This document shows, one piece after another, positions 34,490 to 41,882 of a DNA stretch of 50,403 bases. Below the pieces are notes generated by a model. It was given only the letters and a program-made list of their open reading frames with translations. It was not told where the DNA came from and did no database searches. Both the position numbers and the translations under genes were made by a program. Origin of the DNA: Flavobacteriaceae bacterium (GTDB taxonomy: Bacteria > Bacteroidota > Bacteroidia > Flavobacteriales > Flavobacteriaceae). The number at the start of each line of letters is the position of its first letter. Within the stretch, counting starts at the first letter, position 1. The stretch is from assembly GCA_002707745.1 (NCBI GenBank), contig PANU01000103.1, positions 1 to 50,403 on the forward strand, read 5' to 3'.

Positions 34490-36904
34490 TTATCGTAACT
34501 TCGGAAAATTGCTGGGATTGGTTTCGTGCATCATTTCATATACTTTTTCAAAAATATCTTCTGCAGAAGGCTTACTGAAATAATCCCCATCGGTTCCGTA
34601 CGCAGGGCGGTGTGGTCTGGCAGCCAGGGTTTGTGGCTTGCTGTCCAGGTATTTGTACCCGTCCTGCTTGTCTACAATTTCCGAAAGAATATAGGCCGAG
34701 GCTCCACCAGGAACGTCTTCGTCCACTACAAGCAATCGGTTGGTTTTTTTGACACTTTCTACCAGTTGTTGGTTTAGATCAAGAGGTAACAACGATTGTA
34801 CATCAACTATTTCGGCATCTATACCTACCTGCTGTAACTCTTTTGCGGCTTCTTCTACCACGCGTAGGGTACTTCCGTAGGAAACCAGCGTAATGTCGTT
34901 TCCTTCTTTTACGGTTTCTATCACTCCAATGGGCGTTCTGAATTCTCCCAGATTGGTAGGTAGTTTTTCTTTGAGTCGGTACCCGTTTAAGCATTCTACA
35001 ATTAATGCAGGTTCGTCGGTTTCCAGTAAGGTGTTGTAAAATCCTGCGGCTTTGGTCATATTTCTTGGTACCAGAATGTACATCCCGCGCAATAAATGAA
35101 TTAATCCGCCCATTTGGGAACCACTGTGCCAGATTCCTTCCAGGCGGTGCCCACGTGTTCGTACTATTAAGGGGGCTTTCTGGGTTCCGTTGGTTCGGTA
35201 GCGCACCGTAACCAGGTCGTCACTCATTATTTGCAGGCAGTATAAAATGTAATCCAGATATTGAATTTCGGCAATAGGACGCAATCCTCGCATAGCCATC
35301 CCAATTCCTTGTCCCAGAATGGTGGCTTCTCTAATTCCGGCATCGCTTACCCGCAATTCGCCGTAGGTTGCCTGCATCCCTTCCAGTCCCTGGTTTACAT
35401 CGCCAATCTCTCCAGCATCTTCTCCAAAAATAAGCGTTTCGGGGTGTTTGCGGAACATCGCGTCAAAATTATCCCGTAGCACCACGCGGCCATCAACTTC
35501 TTCGGCAGTATCGCTATAGGTAGGTTTTATTTCGGATATGGTCCTTGCATTTTCTTCGGCTTCAGAATATAAGTGTGCCGAATATTTAGGCTGGATGGTT
35601 TCAAAATAGGTGTTAATCCAATCCTGTAGGTGTCTTTTTTCTGAAGAATCTTCAGCAACTACATAGCGCAAAGCTTTTCTGGCAGCTGCGGCAATAGTTC
35701 TGCGAAGCGGTTCACTTTCGGCAGCCAGATCGGTTGCAATTTTCTCTATAAAGGTTTTGTTTTCTGAAGTTTCAGCTAGTTTAGAAAGCAGCGAAACAGC
35801 TTCCTGTTGCTCTTTTTTCTGGGGTTCCAAAAAGGCTGTCCACGCAGCTTTTTTACCATCACGTACTTGCTTTTTAATGTCTTTTTCCAGTTCTGAAAGC
35901 TCCTCCTCGGTAGCCATGCTGTTGGCAAGCATCCACTGCCGCATTTGCACATTACAGTCAAACTCGGCTTCCCACGCCAGCCGGTCCTTACTTTTATAGC
36001 GTTCGTGCGAGCCACTGGTAGAATGTCCCTGGGGCTGGGTGAGTTCTTTTACGTGTATTAGCACGGGAACGTGTTCTTCCCTGGCAATTTTTGAAGCTTT
36101 TTGGTAGGCTTCCACCAGTTCCGGATAGTTCCAGCCGGTCACTTTTATAATTTCGTACCCTTTTTCGTCTTCGGTACGTTGAAACCCTTTTAAAATTTCA
36201 GATATATTTTCTTTAGTAGTCTGGTGACGAGCGTGTACGGAAATCCCGTACTCATCGTCCCACACACTTACCACCATAGGCACTTGTAACACCCCGGCAG
36301 CATTTATGGTTTCCCAGAATAATCCCTCGCTGGTACTGGCATTGCCAATGGTTCCCCATGCAACTTCGTTTCCGTTAATAGAAAAATTGCTTTTATTCTC
36401 AATTCCCTTTACATTTCTGAATATTTTGGAAGCCTGTGCTAGTCCAAGTAATCTAGGCATTTGCCCGGCAGTAGGAGAGATGTCGGCGCTACTGTTTTTT
36501 TGCGCTGTTAAATTTTTCCATGAACCGTCCTTATTCAAACTATGGGTAGCAAAATGCCCGCCCATTTGTCTTCCGGCACTCATGGGATCTGCATCCAGCG
36601 TAGTATGCCCATATAACCCAGCAAAAAATTGTTGAATGGTAAGTTGTCCAATGGCCATCATAAAGGTCTGGTCGCGGTAGTATCCGCTGCGCCAATCGCC
36701 ATTTTTAAATGCTTTTGCCCACGCCAGTTGAGGAATTTCTTTTCCGTCACCAAAAATCCCGAATTTCGCTTTTCCCGTTAGCACTTCGCGACGTCCCAGT
36801 AAGCTACATTCACGGCTGGTTACAGCAATTTTATAGTCGTTTAAAACTTCGGCTTTAAAATCGTCAAAAGATAACTCGCTATTGGTTTGTGGGTTTTTTT
36901 GCAT
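34490..36904 (-). CDS. Fused alpha/beta 2-oxoacid dehydrogenase E1 (branched-chain type)
   Basis: An 804-residue single-chain E1: the N-terminal half (about 1-430) is the alpha subunit with the thiamine-diphosphate region, the C-terminal half (about 460-804) the transketolase-like beta subunit with LIFGEDAGEIGDVNQGLEG, SDAGIREATILGQGIGMAMRGLRP (read in parts) and VDVQSLLPLD. It decarboxylates branched-chain or related 2-oxoacids and passes the acyl group to a lipoyl E2, which is not in this window. In the alpha half the Mg-binding motif GDG...NN reads GNA (187-189) and DD (216-217): the Asp and Asn ligands are exchanged. A TATTTTTG box (36931-36924) lies 20 bases before the start. Confidence 0.9.
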   Translation of the reverse strand: MQKNPQTNSELSFDDFKAEVLNDYKIAVTSRECSLLGRREVLTGKAKFGIFGDGKEIPQLAWAKAFKNGDWRSGYYRDQTFMMAIGQLTIQQFFAGLYGHTTLDADPMSAGRQMGGHFATHSLNKDGSWKNLTAQKNSSADISPTAGQMPRLLGLAQASKIFRNVKGIENKSNFSINGNEVAWGTIGNASTSEGLFWETINAAGVLQVPMVVSVWDDEYGISVHARHQTTKENISEILKGFQRTEDEKGYEIIKVTGWNYPELVEAYQKASKIAREEHVPVLIHVKELTQPQGHSTSGSHERYKSKDRLAWEAEFDCNVQMRQWMLANSMATEEELSELEKDIKKQVRDGKKAAWTAFLEPQKKEQQEAVSLLSKLAETSENKTFIEKIATDLAAESEPLRRTIAAAARKALRYVVAEDSSEKRHLQDWINTYFETIQPKYSAHLYSEAEENARTISEIKPTYSDTAEEVDGRVVLRDNFDAMFRKHPETLIFGEDAGEIGDVNQGLEGMQATYGELRVSDAGIREATILGQGIGMAMRGLRPIAEIQYLDYILYCLQIMSDDLVTVRYRTNGTQKAPLIVRTRGHRLEGIWHSGSQMGGLIHLLRGMYILVPRNMTKAAGFYNTLLETDEPALIVECLNGYRLKEKLPTNLGEFRTPIGVIETVKEGNDITLVSYGSTLRVVEEAAKELQQVGIDAEIVDVQSLLPLDLNQQLVESVKKTNRLLVVDEDVPGGASAYILSEIVDKQDGYKYLDSKPQTLAARPHRPAYGTDGDYFSKPSAEDIFEKVYEMMHETNPSNFPKLR

Positions 36905-36923
36905 GGTTTATTCTACTTTTTTG

Positions 36924-36931
36924 CAAAAATA
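36924..36931 (-). promoter_or_regulatory. -7 promoter box of the E1 gene
   Basis: TATTTTTG on the - strand matches TAnnTTTG, 20 bases before the ATG at 36904. The -33 region at about 19 bases spacing reads CTG rather than TTG. Confidence 0.5.
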
Positions 36932-36966
36932 CACAAAAACGAAAGTAATTCAGAATTCTTACTTAG

Positions 36967-39792
36967 TTAATACCAGGTTCGTGTAAAGAGTCCTAATAAA
37001 GTTTTTGGACTCAGGGTAACTATAAACCGTATTCTTTCCTGGTAATTAGGTAGTCCGGGCTCCCATCCCAGATTGGAATAAAGAGGGAGATAAAGTTCAA
37101 AATAATCTGCCACAAGGCTAAGACGCACTCCCGAATCGTATACAAATTTTGGGCTTTGCCCCCTGTTGTCTATTAGACCAATGTCTCCATAGGCATAAAT
37201 CCATTTCCAGATATTGGTGCTGGCGTTTACCGTGGTCATCCAGGTATTTGAAAAGGCAGGTGCTAACTGACTTTTAAAACCACCTTCGGCAATAATAAGT
37301 TGTTGGCTGAAAATTCCTGTTTCTTCGCTTCGTCCGTAGTAATTATAATCGAATAAATAATCTGAGGGTCTGTCCAGGGCAAAGCTGAAATAATCGCTGT
37401 TTTCCCGTGTATCGTTAAATATAAAAGCTCCTGCAAAGGCTCTGATATTAAGCTGCCTGTTATTTAAGAATAATTTTCTGTATTCGAATGTAGCAGATAT
37501 TTTACTGAATTTTGCAGCAATCTGATAATCTACCACCCCTTTAAAATAATTAATTAAATTAGGGTTAGTATAAACATACTGGGCGTTAAATACGTTGTAA
37601 TCTGGCTCCTGGTTTGTGTCTTCCGGATTATCATCCCGGGAAACATTTATGTTCCTAAGATTAATAAACTGCTTCTCATTGTCACGTAGATCCCTGTTTC
37701 TAAAAGCAAAAGTCACAAAAGGTGTGAAGCGTTTGTAAAATAAATTTTCGTCATAGGAGTAGTAGCTTCCAGAAAATCCGTAGCGCATAGAATACAACCT
37801 GTCCTGGTCCAACCGCTGGGTATAAATTATAGATCCACTACCAATTAAGTCCTTAGAACGGAACCCAAATTGTGGTTCCAGCTTGTAATGAAACCCTTTG
37901 GGCAACACGGTTTTGTTGTATAATTTCATCCCTAAACTTACCCCGTCGTAGAGATTGTACTCAAATACAGGCATAAAAAATAACTGGTTGTATTTAGGAT
38001 CCTCTACATCCTGAAACAACCTGAACTGTATGGGCCTGTTGAGCAGTCCTTTTACGGCTTTATAGTTGTTTCGCTGATTAAATTCCGGGATTACAGCTTC
38101 GTAATTTAAAGCCAGTTTGCGTACATTTTCTGAAGGCACGCTAATGGTAACTGTACTGTCAATGGGTTGGGTCCACTTTTTGTAAAGGATTTCGTCTTTG
38201 TTAAGTCCGTACACCGAAACGGGCATGACATTCGCATTTAGGTTTTTCACGGTGACCTCTAAGCTATCCCCTTTTTTTTTAACCTTCTTAATCTTAAAAT
38301 CTATAGTGGTTCTTTTGGCAACATATTCCTCAAAGAACCAGTTTACAGGGAGTGGGGTGTTGCGCTCTAAAATAGTTTCAAAAGCAACCGGAGTTACTGG
38401 TTTTAGTGCGTTTTCAACATAAAATTGTTTGATGGTTTTATCCAGTGCAGGTTTTTCAACATAATCTGCCAGATAGCTGAAACCGTCTCCTGCATAATAA
38501 TCGTTAGCAATGTTTTTATTGAATTTTACCAAACTATCCCGTGGTGTGGTTAAAGACTGGTGTAAATTATTGCGTGCCATATTAAGGTACAGCAACGGAT
38601 ACTGGTCATTAAACTCAAGATCTGCGGCGTGCGCCCATTTAATAATCCACCAGTTGCTTAAGCTCCCGATTATTTTCATATTGGGATAGTAGGTATTTAC
38701 GTACTCGTTCATTAAATAAATTTGCAAGGCTCCGGTTAACCAATACGCTTCACGGGGGTTTAAGGCTATGGTGTTTTCAATATAATTACGGGTTATGGTT
38801 TTAAGTTGCTCCATATCATACTCAAAACCATCGGGAAAAGGACTTATAAAATCTGGCAACTGGTTTAAGCCATACACCGGATTTTTTTTATAGGCTGCTT
38901 CGGTGGTCATAAGTGTTTTAAACGGGTAGGGACCTAGTTTGGCATCTAAAAAATGTACAATTCTGTCTATTGCCAGGGCTTTTATGGCAGGAGTTACTTT
39001 TGTATCCCGTAAATTAGTGACAATCTTTAGTTTATCAGTTTCAATAGTTTCAAACGAAGAATTTTTTTCAATATGAATAATTGCCTGATTTCGTTGTTTG
39101 CCGGTTAAAGACACGGTCTTGTTACCGTTTGCCGAAGCGACAGAAGCTTCTTCATCAAAATTTGAAGCAATGGCATAAGTAGCGGGAATTGTAAAATCTA
39201 TGGTAAAATTTGAAGGAGCCAGGTATAAATCGTCCGAATTTTTATTGCTGTAAGCCTGCCATCCGTTATCGTACACCGCAGGAGAAATAAACCAATAGCG
39301 CAACTTGTAATTACCATAGTTGTCTACCCCATAACGTGTAAATTTATCATCGGCAACTTTTACGGTATACCGAAACAAAACAGTTATTTCTTCGTTGGAT
39401 TGGAGGGGTTTTGGGAGGGCAACCTTTAATATATCTATTGCATTTCCTCGTTGCCAGGGAATATTTTTGGAAGTTTGTTCACCTGCTACTGAAACATCTG
39501 TTAGCTCTGTATATCCTCTGTCTTCTTCTTTTTCAAAATGAAAGGAGCTGTCAAAATTTTCAGCAAACCGTTTGGCCAGGGGAGTGGTTTTGGTAGCAAA
39601 ACTATTAGCCCAATCGTTAAAATAAAGCGTGTCTAATACTACGGAAGCTGTATTTTTATAGGTAACTTCCTGTGTAATAGCGATGGTTTGTTGCTGGGGG
39701 TTAAGGGTGGCATCTATAGCAATGTCGTGCTGTGCAAAGGTGTGCACAACAAAACCAAAAAGGAGTAAAAAAAGTAACCCGCGCTGTATCAA
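36967..39792 (-). CDS. M1-aminopeptidase-like pseudoenzyme fused to an outer-membrane beta-barrel
   Basis: A 941-residue protein with a signal peptide (1-20, before QHDIAI). Residues about 21-550 have the M1 (gluzincin) layout: beta domain (TLNPQQQTIAITQEVTYKNT), a thermolysin-like region with MTTEAAYKKNPVYGLNQLPD, and a helical end with NWFFEEYVAKR. At the place of the HExxH zinc motif it reads TRNYI (334-338), and WLTGAL appears in place of WxNEG, so all zinc ligands are missing. From about 560 to the end come alternating amphipathic strands (FMPVFEYNLYDGVSLGMKL, YSMRYGFSGSYYSYDENLFY) ending in FTRTWY, the terminal aromatic pattern of outer-membrane barrels. Its ATG overlaps the stop of the EEP gene by 4 bases. 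A binding or transport role is more likely than proteolysis. Confidence 0.75.
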   Translation of the reverse strand: MIQRGLLFLLLFGFVVHTFAQHDIAIDATLNPQQQTIAITQEVTYKNTASVVLDTLYFNDWANSFATKTTPLAKRFAENFDSSFHFEKEEDRGYTELTDVSVAGEQTSKNIPWQRGNAIDILKVALPKPLQSNEEITVLFRYTVKVADDKFTRYGVDNYGNYKLRYWFISPAVYDNGWQAYSNKNSDDLYLAPSNFTIDFTIPATYAIASNFDEEASVASANGNKTVSLTGKQRNQAIIHIEKNSSFETIETDKLKIVTNLRDTKVTPAIKALAIDRIVHFLDAKLGPYPFKTLMTTEAAYKKNPVYGLNQLPDFISPFPDGFEYDMEQLKTITRNYIENTIALNPREAYWLTGALQIYLMNEYVNTYYPNMKIIGSLSNWWIIKWAHAADLEFNDQYPLLYLNMARNNLHQSLTTPRDSLVKFNKNIANDYYAGDGFSYLADYVEKPALDKTIKQFYVENALKPVTPVAFETILERNTPLPVNWFFEEYVAKRTTIDFKIKKVKKKGDSLEVTVKNLNANVMPVSVYGLNKDEILYKKWTQPIDSTVTISVPSENVRKLALNYEAVIPEFNQRNNYKAVKGLLNRPIQFRLFQDVEDPKYNQLFFMPVFEYNLYDGVSLGMKLYNKTVLPKGFHYKLEPQFGFRSKDLIGSGSIIYTQRLDQDRLYSMRYGFSGSYYSYDENLFYKRFTPFVTFAFRNRDLRDNEKQFINLRNINVSRDDNPEDTNQEPDYNVFNAQYVYTNPNLINYFKGVVDYQIAAKFSKISATFEYRKLFLNNRQLNIRAFAGAFIFNDTRENSDYFSFALDRPSDYLFDYNYYGRSEETGIFSQQLIIAEGGFKSQLAPAFSNTWMTTVNASTNIWKWIYAYGDIGLIDNRGQSPKFVYDSGVRLSLVADYFELYLPLYSNLGWEPGLPNYQERIRFIVTLSPKTLLGLFTRTWY

Positions 39793-41036
39793 GAAGTTTT
39801 TAGAAATTTTAAAGGTTCAGTATTTGGCAGGTTTGTTTTAATGTAATACACACCGTTGGTAAGCGTATTAATAGCTACGGAAATTTCCTGGGAGGGGTTT
39901 CCGTTCCATTCCATAACTTTTTGCCCCAGCGCGTTGTAAATACCAAAACTGAAGGAACCATTAAGAGGTGTTTTAGACAGTAAGGTGATGTTCTGGGTAA
40001 CGATAGTGCTTTTAAGTTTTAATTGTGTTGCAGGTATATCAAAATCGGTGCCAGCAAGAATAATCTCCTGGTTGGTCTGTAATTGCATTACTACGGGCAG
40101 GTGATCGCTCATACTGTATAAATTATTGCGAAGTTCCTGTTCAAAAACACCTGCACAAGTTGGATTGTTTACGTCCATGTCGTAACAATTTCCATTGTTT
40201 CCGAAGCTTTTGTAACTATTTTCCACATACCGAAGTTTTGGGCTGGCAATCATGTTTTCAGAAATTAATATAAAATCAAACCTGTCGTCCATACCACCTC
40301 CGGCTCCTGCACCAAAGGCGCCAGAATTCACACGGGTACTCTGGGTGTGAACGCCCGCAAATATATTGTTATTGTGCCAATCTCCCGCAGTATTTATAGG
40401 ATCTTGTAACGTAATAGCATTGGTAGGGTCTGTAAGTTCCATATAGGCCGGCTCTGCAGCGGTGTATACGTTTAAATCTCCTGCAAAAAGTACAAATGCA
40501 TTACTGGGAATGGTTTCCAGGTCTGCAGTAACCCTGTTTACCATATCCAATCGCTCCAGCTGGTTTGCTGCTCCTTCACTGGATTTTAAGTGACTTATAT
40601 AAATGTAAATATGAATGGGATCGGTAGTGCTGGTGGCGGTGTGTAATAAAAGAACATACCTGTTTATATCGCGGGTATTGGTAAGTATCGTGCTGAAATC
40701 TTCTAAGCTGAACATATTGCTGCGATAATAAAGCATTTGCTGTAAAGGTGAATCGCTGGACTGATTTGCCGAAAACGGAGCGCGGTCAAATGCGTAATTT
40801 TCACTGTTGAAGGTGACGTTTTGAATAAGGTTGGCCCCTTCAACCGATTCTAATTCGCACACCATAAAAATATCGGGGTTGTATTCTGAAAGGATATTCT
40901 TTAAAACCAATTCTCTGTTTGCGGGACTTGCGGAAGGAAATTCCAGTACGTTGTAAAACATGGTGTTAATAGTTCCCTGAGCAAGGAGCGTTAAGGAAGC
41001 TAAAAACAAAAGTCCCGCTAATGTGGTTTTTTTCAT
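39789..41036 (-). CDS. T9SS-exported endonuclease/exonuclease/phosphatase-fold protein
   Basis: A 415-residue protein: signal peptide (1-19), then an EEP-fold domain (TMFYNVLEFPSASPANR with the first-strand Asn; DIFMVCELES with the metal-binding Glu; FAGDLNVYTAAEP with the Asp/Asn pair; SMSDHLPVVMQL with the catalytic Asp-His). A C-terminal type IX sorting domain follows (FSFGIYNALGQKVMEW, then LTNGVYYIKTN). So it is a phosphodiesterase, nuclease or phosphatase delivered to the cell surface or medium. Substrate unknown; DNA or nucleotides are typical. It begins 20 bases after the LOG gene stop and overlaps the barrel-fusion gene by ATGA, so all three are one operon. Confidence 0.9.
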   Translation of the reverse strand: MKKTTLAGLLFLASLTLLAQGTINTMFYNVLEFPSASPANRELVLKNILSEYNPDIFMVCELESVEGANLIQNVTFNSENYAFDRAPFSANQSSDSPLQQMLYYRSNMFSLEDFSTILTNTRDINRYVLLLHTATSTTDPIHIYIYISHLKSSEGAANQLERLDMVNRVTADLETIPSNAFVLFAGDLNVYTAAEPAYMELTDPTNAITLQDPINTAGDWHNNNIFAGVHTQSTRVNSGAFGAGAGGGMDDRFDFILISENMIASPKLRYVENSYKSFGNNGNCYDMDVNNPTCAGVFEQELRNNLYSMSDHLPVVMQLQTNQEIILAGTDFDIPATQLKLKSTIVTQNITLLSKTPLNGSFSFGIYNALGQKVMEWNGNPSQEISVAINTLTNGVYYIKTNLPNTEPLKFLKTS

Positions 41037-41056
41037 AATAGCTGCATACTTATGAT

Positions 41057-41746
41057 TTAAAAATTAGGACTGTGATTCGATTTTTCATAGAAATCGTTTA
41101 ATACTTGTAATACTTCGTCTTCGGTATCTACAATGTGAACCAAATCCAGATCTTCCTTGCTGATGTTGTTATTCGCTGTGAGCAGGGTAGTGGTAACCCA
41201 TTCCCAAAGCCCGCTCCAGAAATTCTTGTCTACCAGAATTATGGGAAACTTGTCTATTTTATGCGTTTGTATAAGCGTGAGGGCTTCAAAAAACTCATCC
41301 AGGGTTCCAAAACCTCCCGGCATCACTACAAACCCTTGCGAATACTTTACAAACATTACCTTTCTAACAAAAAAGTAATCAAAATCGATACTTTTGTCAC
41401 TGTCTATATACGCGTTGTCGTGCTGCTCAAAAGGCAAGGTAATATTTAGTCCCACCGATGTGCCTCCTGCCAGATGGGCTCCTTTATTACCAGCTTCCAT
41501 TATTCCTGGCCCACCTCCAGTAATAACACCATACCCGTTTTCGGTAATTTTTTTAGCAATGCTTTCTGCCAGTTTATATTTTGGATTGTCTGGTTTTGTT
41601 CGCGCCGAGCCAAAAATAGAAACACAAGGACCAATACGGCTCATTTTTTCATAGCCGTGCACAAATTCTCCCATAATTTTAAAAATGGCCCAGGAGTCGT
41701 TTGTTTTTACTTCGTTCCAGTTTTTATGTTGTGTTTCGTTTCGCAT
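41057..41746 (-). CDS. LOG-family (TIGR00730) nucleoside-5'-monophosphate phosphoribohydrolase
   Basis: A 229-residue Rossmann protein with the LOG signatures SIFGSARTKPDNP, GVITGGGPGIMEAGNKGA and VVMPGGFGTLDEFFEAL (PGGxGTxxE). Characterised members cleave the N-glycosidic bond of AMP or cytokinin nucleotides to give base and ribose 5-phosphate; older databases call them lysine decarboxylases, which is wrong. Cytoplasmic. It heads the operon with the T9SS-exported EEP enzyme and the barrel fusion, which may point to nucleotide salvage (inference). Confidence 0.9.
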   Translation of the reverse strand: MRNETQHKNWNEVKTNDSWAIFKIMGEFVHGYEKMSRIGPCVSIFGSARTKPDNPKYKLAESIAKKITENGYGVITGGGPGIMEAGNKGAHLAGGTSVGLNITLPFEQHDNAYIDSDKSIDFDYFFVRKVMFVKYSQGFVVMPGGFGTLDEFFEALTLIQTHKIDKFPIILVDKNFWSGLWEWVTTTLLTANNNISKEDLDLVHIVDTEDEVLQVLNDFYEKSNHSPNF

Positions 41747-41767
41747 GGGATTAGTTGTTGGTTTTCA

Positions 41768-41802
41768 GTTGTCTGTTGTCTGTTGTCTGTTGTCTGTTGT
41801 CA
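41768..41802. repeat. Heptanucleotide tandem repeat (GTTGTCT)
   Basis: Four exact GTTGTCT units (41768-41795) and a fifth, GTTGTCA. It lies 21 bases upstream of the LOG gene start (- strand), where copy-number changes could alter promoter spacing. Confidence 0.9.
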
Positions 41803-41882
41803 GTTGCTTTTTGTGTCGTGAATTAGTTTATTTTTTCATACTCCATACTCTAAATCCTTTCGCTCCAAAATTTAGCCAGAAC

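Noticed and set aside
41474-41821. 115-codon + strand frame opposite the LOG gene
   Set aside because: Antisense to the LOG gene and extends through the GTTGTCT tandem repeat, which creates the cysteine/valine/serine run. Not a gene.
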